From Leptodactylus fallax (taxonomy: Eukaryota > Chordata > Amphibia > Anura > Leptodactylidae), in contig CAMRHE010000017.1 in assembly GCA_947044405.1 (NCBI GenBank), forward strand, positions 11,557,001-11,621,000: a stretch of DNA of 64,000 nucleotides, in the 5' to 3' direction. The stretch's first letter is position 1. The number at the start of each line of letters is the position of its first letter. Under the pieces are notes generated by a model. That model searched no databases, was not told the DNA's origin, and was given only the letters and a program-made list of their open reading frames with translations. The translations under genes and the position numbers were made by a program. Below are positions 32,888 through 44,542 of this stretch, one piece after another.

Positions 32888-33671
32888 GGTGCATATAAAC
32901 ACACATTTGGGCTACAGTCATATCTCCAGGCCCATTGTAAACATGCACACTCGGCTTGGAGGGAGGAATAATCAGAAGGCCAACATGCTGATCCTTCTTT
33001 CCTTCTACACCTGCCATGGAAGGACAGTCAGAAAGTCCTATTCACATAATATACAGTTTATACTGACACTGGTACAGTCACCTGTGATCTAATAGGTATG
33101 GCCTGTAGAGATAAGCAAATTCTCCATCTGATTTGTGTTTTGCTGATTTGTTTGATGCACTGGCAGGATTGACATTCTATTGTGGCAAAAGTAATGGCAA
33201 ATTCATTCTCCCATTTCATTCTATTGACCAGCAAATCGACAAGGGAAAAACCCCAAAGGTCCTACAATATACCACTATTCTAAATAGCACAATGTAGGTA
33301 GGGCCCTTGACAGATTTTGCATTGGGGCCCAGGAACTTCAAGTTACACCTCTGTGCATGTGACAATCTGAATGTCACACTAGTAGGGATGCAGCTTGTCT
33401 CTTCTTAACGTTTCTTCCAGACAACTTACTGTATGATTTACAACAGTGGTCTGCAACCTGTGTTGTGGTACTTGTAAGCGTATGCTGGGAGTTGTAGTTT
33501 CACAGCAGCTGGCGATCCGCAGGTAGGAGAAAGGTTCCAGGACTGACTCTCAGAACTGATGTGCGGTATGACAATTGACAGGATCCTTGGCTACAAATCT
33601 TCAAAGGGACAAAATCTGCAATGTGTCAATCCAGGCCAAACAAGCAATGTTGTGCAGTTGAATCTTGTTAT
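32888..33671. other. Unassigned DNA with one isolated hAT-end-like motif
   Basis: 33440-33520 reads CAACAGTGGTCTGCAACC, then GTATGCTGGGAGTTGTAGT, a single diverged copy of the motif that forms the arrays at 9.8-10.7 kb. No gene was seen. Confidence 0.45.
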
Positions 33672-34170
33672 ACAGTACTGTGCAAAAGTTCTAGGCAGGT
33701 GTGGGGGGAAAACACTGCACAGTGACAATGCTTTCAGAAATAGAAGGGATAATAGTTTATTTTAATCAATGAACAAAATAAATTGAATGAAGAAAAAAGA
33801 AATTTAAATCCCATCAATATTTGGAGTGACCTTTGCCCTTTGGAGGAGGAGTCCTGGAAGTGATGATCCGGCCCCCACAGATATAGCCCTGATCTCATCA
33901 TCATCCAGTCTGTCTGGGATGACATGAAGGAACAGAAGGATTGGAGCAATCCTACATCCACAGAAGATCTGTGCTTAGTTCTCCAAGATGTCGGGAACAA
34001 CCTCCCTGCCCAGGTCTGCCAAAAACTGTCTTCAGGTATACCCAGAAAGATTGATGATTGACTTCTCTATTCTTCATTCACTTCATTTTTGAAATATCTA
34101 TTCTTGCCACAACACACATGATCATTACTTTACTTCACAAATTTCCAGAATTGCACCATTAAAGGTTTGG
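33672..34170 (+). mobile_element. Internally deleted Tc1-type transposon
   Basis: The left end CAGTACTGTGCAAAAGTTC with GGCAGGTGTG is the terminus type of Tc1-like elements, preceded by TA. The next 150 bp match the long inverted terminal region. The text then passes, without the N-terminal and central transposase, into its C-terminal part (33873-34061). The right terminus is decayed or lost before 34170. It is dead. Confidence 0.8.
33873..34061 (+). pseudogene. C-terminal fragment of a Tc1-type transposase
   Basis: This open stretch of 62 codons plus stop reads SPDLIIIQSVWDDMK, then TSTEDLCLVLQDV, NNLPAQVCQKLSSGIPRKID, the usual end of Tc1-type DDE transposases. In working copies the SPDLN-I-I motif is followed by the third catalytic acid, Glu; here that place is Gln and the preceding Asn is Ile. 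About four fifths of the protein is missing, including the DNA-binding domain and the first two acids. No start codon belongs to it. It cannot transpose. Confidence 0.85.
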
Positions 34171-34177
34171 TGATTTA

Positions 34178-34480
34178 GACTAAGGCCTCACGTAGCGGGC
34201 TGTAACCAAAAAATGTTGTGGGAAAAAGACGGGGCGGAAACGCATTACGTTTTTTTTCCCGCAGCGCTTTCCACAAAAAAGTCTACAGTGTTTTCCTCTG
34301 CGGACTTTCTGCTTCAATTATACGTATAGGGAAACTGCCGGCGTTTCTGTAGATATAATTGACATGCTGCGATTTCCAAAAATTCAATGGTTTTTGAAAT
34401 CGCCGCATTTCTGCTTTTTCTGCAATGTGTGGATTGATTAGCCAGAATCCCATCCACTTTGCAGGTAATGTAAAAGTGGA
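34178..34480. repeat. Family C MITE, near-complete
   Basis: It runs from AAGGCCTCACGTAGCGGGC through GGCGGAAACGCATTACG, CTGCGGACTTTCTGC, AACTGCCGGCGTTTCTG, TAATTGACATGCTGCG and GTGTGGATTGATTAGCC to ATCCACTTTGCAGGTAATG. The right end is lost. Confidence 0.8.
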
Positions 34481-35424
34481 AGCTGAGCTGCGGTGCAGGT
34501 GTCCGGCCGCTGTACAGCAGACAGAGGTCTCTGCTTTCGATCCTCCATACAGCTGATCGGTCTGGGGGCTAGGTGTTGGCCCCTACTGATCAGGTACTAA
34601 TGGCCTAACCTGAGGATAGGCTATAAAAGAATTAAGACTGAACATCCCCAAAACCAATTCTTAGTTACCAGCATTGCAAGATCTGATTTCATCTCTCTTT
34701 TCTCCACCCGTTTGGGATCGGCATTCTTTCATGCCTTCATCTGGAGGATGTTTGCATACACTTGTCCAGCACCTTGGCATTCAGAAGAAATGCTTTCAGT
34801 CCTTATCTGACTTCCATGTTTGGTTAGCAGGTGTCTCCATGATTGGTTGTGCTCCGAAAACACTTCCTTTAGTAATCACAGGACATAAAGCCGTCCGCTA
34901 ATCATTAATGGGAGCGCTTAATCCTCACACCTTGTGTATGGGGCCTTATCGAGCTCCTTGCTATCAGCAGATAAAGCGAACACATTTCACTACATAGGCG
35001 GTAGGAGATTATTACATACTGGAGATAGCCGGGGAGACTAAACAATACTCTAATGCATACCGAGTTAATCTAACCATTGAAATCTGAGGTTTGGGCACCG
35101 GAGCCCTTTGGTTATGCTATTATATGGGCTTGAATATCCTCTATGTATGATATGGAAAACTAATTAAAGAGAACAATTTTTTTAAACATTAAAAAAGGAG
35201 AATTTACTTTACCGATCCTGTTTCAGTTTTTGACAATTTTTCCCGATGTTCTCTACTTTCCTGGTCACATCTTGACAAGCGGGAAAAGTCCACTTAGTAA
35301 ATAATTGGCTTTATCATTGCATAAGTTGAGCGGATGCAGATGGTGCAATTGTATACGGGCCCAGGAGCCTTAAAGGGGTTTTGGTGGTTACAGCCAGGGG
35401 GGGACATAGATCACCCTCACCACA
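34481..35424. other. Unassigned DNA
   Basis: 34545-34630 carries GATCGGTCTGGGGGC and GAGGATAGGC, remnants of a T2-type element. 34870-35130 looks unique, with several ATTA/TAAT motifs. No exon was recognised. Confidence 0.35.
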
Positions 35425-35668
35425 CTAAGGCTAGGTTCACACCTATGCTGGATGTCCGCTCGGGGATTCCGTTCCACATTCCGCTTTAAAAATGCGGAGA
35501 GAAAAGTCTTTTCTCTCTGCATTTTTCGGGCGGGAATCGGGCAGACACCCAGGGGACCCCATTATAGTCTATGGGGTCCATGGGTAACCGCTTTTTTAAG
35601 CTGATTAGGTTTCCACTTGGGGACCCCACAAACGGAAACCTGAACGCAGGTGTGAACCTAGCATAAGG
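35425..35668. repeat. Family A MITE, complete
   Basis: The left end AAGGCTAGGTTCACACCTATG pairs with the complement of the right end, TTATGCTAGGTTCACACCTGC. The internal order matches the copies at 5.3 and 14.6 kb, with GGAGAGAAAAGTCTTTTCTCTC as the palindromic core. Confidence 0.85.
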
Positions 35669-35829
35669 CTGATTAAACGTCTTTGATCTGATTTCTGATT
35701 CCCTTTGATGGCTGACAGTCTATGTATAGTAAATTTATTACCCCTGCCCTCTGGTGCACTGGAGTGAGACAGGGGAAGATGATTTATGATGCACAGCCTT
35801 CCACTGTCAGGAAGGAAAAAGTAACCTTT
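35669..35829. other. Short unassigned spacer
   Basis: DNA between two repeat elements; no feature recognised. Confidence 0.3.
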
Positions 35830-36135
35830 TAATGCTACAAGGAGCAGCTGATCAGCAGCATATAGTCCAGGAGGGATTCTGTGGGGAAGACTGTGGCACT
35901 ATGTGGGGGGCACAGAAAGGGGATGGGAATGTTGGGAAGCCTGTGTGTTGTGTTGTAAAGAAGTCTTCATGGAGGTTTGGACTGAGAAGGAGAAAGAATG
36001 AGAAATGTAAATGCAGTTACAATGTACAGATGTGTTGTGGCCGATGGTCGTGGGGAGATGGTCTGCAGGGGAACCCAAATTGAGCTTTTGCACCAGGGCC
36101 CGGCAGTTCTTGCTTACACCCCTAATAAATACTAA
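35830..36135 (-). repeat. Interspersed repeat, reverse copy of 46691-47000
   Basis: CAGCAGCATATAGTCCAGGAG, GAAGTCTTCATGGAGGTTTGG, GCAGTTACAATGTACAG, GTGGGGAGATGGTCTGC and GCACCAGGGCCC are the reverse complement, in order, of phrases at 46691-47000. The end near 36120 matches the GGGGCGTAACTA-type terminus loosely. Overlapping frames on both strands here are chance openings. Confidence 0.7.
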
Positions 36136-38330
36136 AGATCCAGCAACATGGCCTCTACGATCACCTAACAAAAATAGGTCGACCAAAGCGGACATTCTGT
36201 TTTTAAGTCGTGCGTCAAGTTACGATTGACTGAAATTGTGTGACTTGATCCTTTTGTATAGAAGTTTCAGTCACGCAACTGTCATGTGACAATAATGTCC
36301 TGTATATGCTTTGTGTAGCCCTAGCCTTATGTTAGTGTGAACAGAGCCTAAGCTCATTAGATGGTAATGCAGACACCAGCAAGTTTAATGGATCTCACAA
36401 CCACAAAGCATTAAAATATAATCTGCAGAAATGTAATAGTTCACACTTATCTTGTTTTTGTATACCTTACCCCACCATTGGGAGAAGGAATCAAAGGAAA
36501 GACGAAATGAAAGGTTTGGCCTGAATTTCAACGTGAAATATAATGAGCCAAAGCAGGAATTATGTCAAACAAATAAGAAATTAGTAAGTAATTAAGAGTC
36601 GCCGAGCGCTGTTGTGGGCAATTAGTATCATTACAGTCTGCAAATGATGGTTTTATGCATTCTGCTCGCTGTCAGCAATTATCTCGCAATTATGTATTTT
36701 TTGGAAAAAAGCCAAAAGCCACACAAAATACTGGTAATATAAAAGATCCAGGCGGCCTCCCCCTGCCGGTTCAGTTCCATGTAATTACATGTAATCAGAT
36801 TAGTAAAGGTTTAACACATTACCTATTTACTTGGTTATGGTGCTTGAAATATACATTAGTAGTGAAAATGTGAAATATGTAAAATACCGTGTCTAAATGT
36901 GTGCAGAAAAACATGACAAATTGAAGATGTCGAGTCTTCAGTATTACATGTGTATGGTAGCTTATGGCATTTTCAAGCATCGGTGTGAATGATTTTCTGT
37001 CCATGTGTGGACAATGCGGGAATGGCCACGTGATCCAAGAACCATATGTGGCTGAATCCCCAGACGCCAATGACAGTAGGAGATTGAAGGTAATACCAAA
37101 GTGTCATCGACAAACACATCATGCAGTCATTGACCATTGTGGGTGATCGGGGATTCGGGATTCCATTGGGGCATTCAGATCTGTCTGGGACTATTTTGGT
37201 TGCACATAAGACTAGGGTATTATAAGTGTTGTCCACCAGGATAGTCCCAGTCTATATGTCATATTAGGGTATATGAATGTCATAGAGTGAGGTCCTCTGT
37301 TATTCATCTAAATGGTCACAATGCAATACTACATTTTTCAATGTTTCAACAATGTTTGGTTGGCTGTGGCTTCAGCAGGAAAATCAGCTGTAAGCTTGAT
37401 ATGGGTTGAGTGACCTCTTAGGATGTGTTGTAAGTCTGACTGATACCAGCAATTCTTAAAGGGGTTGTCCAAGATCCCATGTGTATTGGATACTGATGAC
37501 CTATCCATAGGATAGGCCATCATTATTTGATCGGTGGGGGTCCAACAACTGGACCCTGCGCCAATCCATTGATCTGTCTGTGACCATGTGATATTTCAGT
37601 TTTTCTTTTTTAATAAAGTTGCAAAAATATCTACATTTCTGTTTTTTTCTGTCAAGATGGGGAGCTGAGTGTAAATTAATGAGAAATAAAATGAACTTTT
37701 TTGCTTTTGGCAAATGGCTGCAATGAAACAAAGAGTGAAAAATTTAAAGGCGTCTGAATACTTTCCGTACACACTGTATATGATTCCACAACCTCCATGC
37801 TCCACCACACTGATGTATACCTTATTCTTAGTCTTTACAGTCAAAATCCAGACCTACAAGGATAAATATAGAGCATTAGGCACCAAGACAGTCTATCCTC
37901 GTGTCTCACAATAAGTGTAGTGGACATGACAATGTATCTTATATAGAACTTTATAGTTTGACCTTCTATAAAGAACACATGATTGTTCCCAAAGAAGAAC
38001 AGACTGGGTGAGATGGAGCAGAGCGTTATGTTACAGGCTGGTTAAATACAACTTCACCCAGCAGTGATGGACAACAGAGTCAATTATAACACCTGTTGTA
38101 TGGGAGGGAGGGGGTACGCTGCTGCAGAGAACGGGAATTACAGGACCTATAAAGTACATGGATTTCTAATGTGTGAAAATGACACAGCAGATTCTTGGTA
38201 ACCATTGCTGAGGGCCAGGAAATATACTGGTGATTCACAGATAACCTGATACAGCCAGAATTATATATCATACATGTAATACTATATAATATATACAGCA
38301 TATTCATGAACAACAGAATAATAATTTGTC
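36136..38330. other. Mostly unassigned DNA, with a candidate conserved block and a T2 remnant
   Basis: 36490-36860 is free of known repeats and rich in ATTA/TAAT motifs (AAGTAATTAAGAG, GGCAATTAGTATC, TGTAATTACATGTAATC). 37457-37580 starts TTAAAGGGGTTGTCCAAG and carries GATAGGCCATCATT, a partial T2-type element. The remainder shows no feature. Confidence 0.4.
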
Positions 38331-38441
38331 CAATACAGAATTTGTGATCATCCTGGTTCAGGAATAGAACAACTGCACAAATTACTTTGAGTACAATGTA
38401 ACTCTATCTCTCATATCTACAGTATCTATTTATCTATCTCA

Positions 38442-38490
<49 letters not shown>

Positions 38491-38494
38491 CATG

Positions 38495-38529
<35 letters not shown>

Positions 38530-38758
38530 CATATCTATCTATCTATCTCATGTCTATCTATCTCATATCTATCTATCTATCTATTTATCTCATATCTATC
38601 TATCTATCTAAAAACCAGAATACTTTAGAGCAGCACCGTAGCTATTAAGGCTTGAGAAAGGTCCAGGTATTTTGGGACCGAAACGTCGCATATGGAATAA
38701 ACCCACAGTAATTATCACTTTTTTCTAAATTTTGGAGTGCTGTCTTTTTTGTAACTTG

Positions 38759-38806
<48 letters not shown>

Positions 38807-38846
38807 CATCTCATATCTACTGTATCTATCTATCTATCTATCTATC

Positions 38847-38901
<55 letters not shown>

Positions 38902-39012
38902 CTCTATCTATCTATCTCTCTATCTATCTATCTCTCCATCCAATACAGAACTTGTGATCATCCTGGTTCAGGAACAGATCTGTACGAATGATTTTTAGTA
39001 CAATGTAACTCT
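38331..39012. repeat. Two (TCTA)n arrays around a retroposon tail, inside a 70-bp direct repeat
   Basis: Arrays at about 38405-38610 and 38760-38940 are TCTA/ATCT with interruptions such as CATATC and CATGTC. Between them, 38620-38757 holds GGGACCGAAACGTCGC, GGAATAAACC and TTTTGGAGTGCTGTC, which looks like a retroposon or transposon tail. Outside them, CAATACAGAATTTGTGATC (38331) recurs as CAATACAGAACTTGTGATC (38941) and both continue to TACAATGTAACTCTA. The 88-codon frame at 38732 is only the tetranucleotide read as ISLSI repeats. Confidence 0.85.
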
Positions 39013-39926
39013 AAATAATGGGCATGAGGATGAACTAATGAAACTCGGTAACACATCCTCCACATATTATAATAATGAACTAAAAAATATAAAAAAATTA
39101 ATAGAACTCATAGAAAAAATATATTGCATCTATTTAGCCACTAAGTAATATCCTGAAAGAGTTAAGTGGCGATCTGTAGCGGTTATTCCAGGATCTGTAT
39201 TATTTCCAAGTGTTTAATATTGGGAATGTCGGATCAGCTGCAGGATTTCAATCAGTTTTGCTTCCCCCGAGATGATTCACAAGGACATCCTTGGAGTGGA
39301 GTGCAGATGTTGCGATCCACATTACTAAGCCACCTGGATTTCCTTTAGTGCGAAATGTCCTTGGAAACTCTGGTAAAAGATTTAATGCTGTGTTTTATGT
39401 TTCTTATGACCTCAACATTTAAGGCAAAAATATGACTGATGTATAGATTTATGTAAACTTTAGGCATCTATAAAAGTATAATAGAAACATATTAACTTTA
39501 TCTCCATAATATTGCAAAATTACCCCATACAGCTGCGTTGTATAAGCACATGTCCCATGTCGTACCAAGAGCAATATTCCTATATTATAGCTAAGGGACC
39601 CCTTCTCCCACATATTGTCGTGGAATTCAGGGATATATAATCTATGGCCACATTATTAGGTTGTAGTACTTGAAAAACTCAAGAATACTGGTACAGTTGG
39701 AGTTTTTTCTCTAGCCCCTAATGTTCCTGAGCAATTGGTGCTGTCAGTTTCAACGCCTAGTTCTCTCCTAGACTAATTAGCATACTAAATACTGAAACTA
39801 ACAGCACTGATTATTCAGGAATGGCGGGAGCTACAGATAAAATTCCAGCTTTGCCAGAATTAGCGGAGCTGTGCCTAGTAAATGATGCAAAGAATTGCAG
39901 TTAGTGGAGGTGGTGAAAGGTCCTCA
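39013..39926. other. Unassigned DNA
   Basis: No gene recognised. 39690-39860 has a loose inverted relation (GGAGTTTTTTCTCTAGC and GCGGGAGCTACAGATAAAATTCCAG), possibly an old foldback element. Confidence 0.35.
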
Positions 39927-40397
39927 TCAAAGGGAGCCTATCATATATACTGTATTTGGGACTCAAAAACACCTGAAGGTCCTTATGAACTGATGGTTTA
40001 GTGTCTCTAAATAACCCTATACTAACACCGTCCATTAAGATAAAAAATTCTATATGCTGGTTCACCGAATGTTCGGTGCATGTGATGTGTAATACTTTGG
40101 CTTTCGTACACAGTTCTTAAGGGAAGCCGGAGTAGTACGCCATGCCAAAGCTTGGGTTCATGCACAGGGAAGATTGAGATGTAATGCCTCTCCTTTAGTG
40201 AACAACTACGCATGCGCCAGGAACAGGAGAGTTGAATCTAATGAATGAGACTTGTTGGACTCATCTCTATATAAGTATAAAGGTTTTTTTCATTCTGACC
40301 ATGAACATGTTTAACATAGGGATATTTGGGACCCTAACCCACCGATCCATAAGGTTATAGTGTCTCAAATTTTCATGACAGGTTCCCTTTAATTAAG
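39927..40397. repeat. T2-type MITE, diverged
   Basis: The left end TCAAAGGGAGCCTATCAT and the complement of the right end, TTAAAGGGAACCTGTCAT, are inverted. Inside are the paired pieces TATTTGGGACTCAAAAAC and TATTTGGGACCC. The frame at 40022-40213 has no domain. 40200-40290 (GCATGCGCCAGG...CTCATCTCTATATAAGTATAAAG) resembles 53790-53910. Confidence 0.6.
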
Positions 40398-41480
40398 GAG
40401 ACATGACATTATACTGCTAAGTTTACGCCACTGTGTTCATTATCTCTATATTGTGACATTGCTGTGTTAGTATCTTTACTGTGACATCATTGTGTTCATA
40501 ATCCGTGTTCAGTGACTTCATTGTGCTTATCAACTCTGTATTGTGACATCATTGTGCTTATCACTTCTGTGCTGTGACATTACTGTGTGTATTATCCTGT
40601 GCTGTGACAACACTGTGTGTATTATCCCTGAACTGTGACATCACTGTGTGTATTATCCTTGTACCAGTGGCGTAACTAGGAATGGCTGGGCCCAAAGGCA
40701 AACATTTGACATGAACCCCCCCCTGCACAACACACTATTATGCCCCGTAGTGGCCCCTGCACACACTATTATGCCCCATAGTGGTCCCTACACACACTAT
40801 TATACACCATGTGGCTCACACTTGCACCATAGTGGCCTCTGCACACACTAGTATGCACCATAGTGGCCTCTGCACACACTAGTATGCTGCATAGTGGCCC
40901 CTGCCCACACTATTATGTGCCATAGTGGCCCCTGCACACACTATTATGCCCCATAGTGACCCCTGCACACAGTATTATGCCCCATTGTGGAGCACCCATG
41001 AACAATTATTATACTCTGTTCAGACCCCAGAGTATAAGGATCAGAGACCCAGGAGAGGATACAAACATAAAAAACAATGTTACTTACCTCTCCCTGGCTC
41101 CGGCGCCAGAGTATAATAATAGCAGTGTTTGTGGGGTTTGCTGGCCCGCAGCCTTACTTATCGATCCCCGCTCCTGCTCACAGCCACCTCCGCTTCCGCT
41201 ATTTGTTTTGATTCTATTTTGACATCACTGTGTTTATTATCCCTTGTGACATCATTGTGTTTATAATATCTGTACTGTGATTTTGCTTTGTATCTACTAG
41301 CTGTACTATGACATCACTATGCATAGCAACTGTTTTATAACATCACTGTGTTTATTATTACCTCTATCCTGCGACATCACTGTTTATTATCCATGTGCTG
41401 TGACATCACTGTGATTGTTATTCATGTACTGTGACATTACTGTACTGTGATACACTGGGATGGTTACCATACAATAACAT
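40398..41480. repeat. Minisatellite split by a nested repeat with its own minisatellite
   Basis: Units of 32-40 bp with CTGTGACATCACTGTGTTTATTATCC flavour run from about 40430 to 40660 and again from 41217 to 41475. Between them a repeat starts AGTGGCGTAACTAGGAATGG (40669), and its interior has grown a second array of about 31 bp (CCATAGTGGCCCCTGCACAC) over 40740-40990. 41035-41120 then carries CCCAGAGTATAAGGATCAGAG and GCGCCAGAGTATAATAAT, pieces also seen in the 600-bp MITE at 22.5 kb. The order of insertion can be read from the nesting. Confidence 0.8.
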
Positions 41481-42673
41481 CACAATGTAAAGTAACTCTT
41501 TCTTGTTATTATTATATTATATAATCTCTGTTGTGTCTATGATCCATGTGGTGAGATATCACTCTGTGCATTATATAGACTATGTAACATACCTGTAAGA
41601 TTTTTTCCTGTCCTGTGATGAAGGATAAGGAGTGCAGTGGTTGCACCTGGGAAATGCTGCCCCAACAATTCCCTCCAACTGCCTCATAGGAGGACATCAG
41701 TACTACTGTATAACGTTCATCTAAAGTTCCAGATTAAATCTAGTATTCTACAGCAATTTTTTGGCCCACCATCCCTCTGCTCTAACTGTAGAAACTCTTT
41801 TCTATGCTGATGGTGAAATCTTCCTTTCTCTACATGTTGGCCTTACACACTGAATTCATTCGACCCCGAGCAGATGTGTCCATGCTGAAATTATGCACAG
41901 AATTATTTGACCAGAATTTCTATAACCTTGAAGTTTGCGGTTTCATCCTCATTGTCCAATGGTCTCCATCAAAAAAAAAAAAAAAAATCAGATAAAAAAA
42001 ATAAATAAAGTGAATCCCTCCCTCTCCCTCAATCGGTTAATCCTTTTATTGTGTAATGCTTAAGAATTCAGCAACCCGGTAAATAAAACTTGTCGGAACA
42101 AAAGGTGAACTGAACGGCTGTTGTTCCAATTTAGTAAAGAGTATCTGTAATTGGCTTCTTCCGCCTGGTCTGTGCACCTGCTCCACATGGAAGCCGTTAA
42201 GCGCTGAGAACCTCTCCCCTAAAAATCCGGAATGGGTGTTTGATGGGTTTCAAGCATTTAACCCCTTCACCACTTTGCCTGATTATTTTCTGTTCTAAAA
42301 TTTAAAAAAAAAGGATTTTGATATTTTGGGTATTTTTGAAATTCCTTTATTTGCATATTCCAAAATGCACCATAGAGTTCCACAGTCACTTGCATGAATG
42401 TGAGGAGCCCGGGTTTTTTCAGTTCTATCCCAGCGATAAATATGGAGGACGATGAAAGGGGTCAAGTGACTACATTCATACATAGGCCAGAGACACACAT
42501 GGCATACTTGCAGTGGGTTTGCTTGTCAATTTTTGCTACAAGTTTGGCTGCAGTTTTCAACCTTTGCAATGTAGAGGTTGAAAATCAGGTCAGTCACCTG
42601 GGAATCACAGCTGAAAGGCAGCGGATTTTAGTTGTTTTTTGCCGCAAACCCAACCCATCGGGCCTTAGCCTTA
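41481..42673. other. Unassigned DNA
   Basis: No exon recognised. 42000-42290 lacks the window's repeat motifs and may be single-copy. A run of A (41971-41987) and one at 42303-42312 interrupt. The frame at 42394-42735 runs into a MITE and has no domain. Confidence 0.35.
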
Positions 42674-42892
42674 CGGCTGAGGCCCCATGTTGCGGAAACT
42701 GCATTTTTGTTGCAGATATTGCCACGATCTTTTGAGCCAAAGCCAAGAATGACCACAAAAGGAATGGAAAATATATAGGAAGCTTTTTATACTACTCCCG
42801 TCTGGTCAATCAAGTCCTGCTTTTGGCTCAATAAATCGCAGCAAAATCTGCAACAAAAAAGCTGCATTTCCGCAATGTGGGGCCTCAACCTA
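42674..42892. repeat. Family B palindromic MITE, complete
   Basis: CGGCTGAGGCCCCATGTTGCGG pairs with the complement of GCAATGTGGGGCCTCAACC. TTTTGAGCCAAAGCC pairs with TGCTTTTGGCTCAAT. The loop is the AT-rich middle near 42780. Confidence 0.8.
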
Positions 42893-42949
42893 AAGACAAA
42901 TTTTTGGGCAAAAAATGTTCATGTTCCTAAGGATACCAAACTGTTCTGA

Positions 42950-43215
42950 ACAGCTGATACACAGAGAATAGAGCAGGAAGCAGACAGCGCTGTTCTCTAC
43001 TTAGTGGCCAACCCAGGTTACTGCAGCTTAGCTCCCTTTTAAGTAAATGGAAGCTGATCTTCAGTAACCTGGTTTGGCCACTACGCAGAGAACAGCGCTG
43101 TCTGCTTCATTCTCTCTGTTTCAGCTACTCAGAACAGCTGATAACTGGGTTCCCGGGTGTTAGACCTTCACCCATCTGTTATGGATGACCTATCCTTAGT
43201 CTGGAAAACCCCTTT
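42950..43215. repeat. T2-like element with foldback arms
   Basis: The arms are CTGTTCTGAACAGCTGATA with AGACAGCGCTGTTCTCT and GGTTACTGCAG on the left, and CAGTAACCTGG, AGAGAACAGCGCTGTCTGC and CTCAGAACAGCTGATAACTGG on the right. The right terminus GAAAACCCCTTTAGG is of T2 type; the left terminus is lost. Confidence 0.7.
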
Positions 43216-43335
43216 AGGCTAAGGCCCCATGTAGCGAACTGCAGATATAAAGCGGAAAAGACTGCGGCGGAAAAATATTGCAAAGTGGACTAGCGAATCC
43301 CATCCACACATTGTGGAAAAATACGCGCAGCATAT
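43216..43335. repeat. Family C MITE fragment
   Basis: AAGGCCCCATGTAGCGAACTGC is followed after a deletion by CTAGCGAATCCCATCCACACATTG and GCGCAGC. Most of the interior is missing. Confidence 0.55.
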
Positions 43336-44219
43336 ATTATTGGTAGGGGGCATATGTATGTGGTTGAGAGCTATACTTCCATGTGAATGGCCAGGGTAGG
43401 AAAATGGCCTTTCAACCCAAAAAGTACAGCCATCAGTACCAAGCGAGGTCTTGGAAAAGGGAAGGGGCTCCCTTTGTCCTGTTCCCGAAAGTCCAGGTAT
43501 TGTGATTGTCAGGGCTGTCACTTTGAAACGGACAGCCACAGGCCTGATGAAGACCCCCGGGGCTTTTTGTTATCAATGCCTGTGAGGCTGAGGCCACGTG
43601 TTACATATTACAGTCCAAGCAAAGTGAAAAAAATTCTGTGGAAAATGCAACACTTTGAAAAACTCATGTGTTTTTGAAATGCAGCACGTTCATTTTACCT
43701 GTGGAAATGTTGCATTTTCCCCATAGATTTATATGGGGCAGGCAAAAATACAAAACGCAACACAAAAGCACTGAAAATGCAAGATATTTTGCTGCATTTT
43801 TTTTTTTATCGCTGAAACTCACTAGTGCTACGTGTGACATTAACCTAATGCTCTTTGTAACTAGGCTTTGCAGGACAGAAATCCCTATGTTCCCCATTGA
43901 TTTCCCCCCCAAAATCATATTATATTACAGATTCCATTTCCAATTCGAAAAATGCATCAAAAAATTTCTACCATATTTTTTGACAATTAAATGACCATTC
44001 ACTATCTATAAAAATCTATAAAAATCTTGATCTCATTCCTAGAATTCATGTGGTCAATGTGAATACTTCCCAACTATAAATATAGCGCCACAGAAGCCGT
44101 ACAGTGAGGAAATCTTATTTATAACAGGGTGGTTTCTCGGATGAGAATTTCAGAGCATTATAGACCCGAGTTACGTAGATGCAATAAATAAACTTTTTGC
44201 TTTAAATGGAGGATGATGT
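43336..44219. other. Unassigned DNA with a remnant MITE
   Basis: 43585-43850 begins GAGGCTGAGGCCACGTGTTAC and ends GCTACGTGTGACATTAACC, with AAATGTTGCATTTTCC and AAAATGCAAGATATTTTGC between; it is a diverged inverted-repeat element. The flanks hold no recognised feature. Confidence 0.4.
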
Positions 44220-44542
44220 TAAGGCCAGGTTCACACGGCAGAAAATGAATCAAAACTCCTCCATTTTCCTCCGCCGTATTCGGGTGCGGGATTGCCATGA
44301 CGGAATACAGTGCACTGTTGCGGTTTTCCTCTGCTGTTTAGGCCCGGATGAATGTTCCTAATCGGCAGGGACTCCCAAGCTGTGGAATCTGCAGCTGACT
44401 CTGCAACAAGATCGAGCAGGACGCTGAGTTTTTTCAGCATCCTGCTATGGTCAGATTCGGGGTGGAATCTACCATGGATTTGGGGACAGATTCCGCTCCC
44501 AAATCTGTGGCAGATTCCTCTGTGTGAACATATCCTAAAAAG
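44220..44542. repeat. GTTCACACGG-type inverted-repeat element
   Basis: AAGGCCAGGTTCACACGGCAG and the complement of the right end, AGGATATGTTCACACAGAGG, are inverted. It contains ATTCGGGTGCGGGATTGCC and GATTCGGGGTGGAATC as inner partners. The 148-codon frame at 44231-44677 is a reading of this element. Confidence 0.65.

Noticed and set aside
38732..38998. 88-codon plus-strand frame rich in Ile, Ser, Leu and Tyr
   Set aside because: A direct reading of the (TCTA)n tetranucleotide array.
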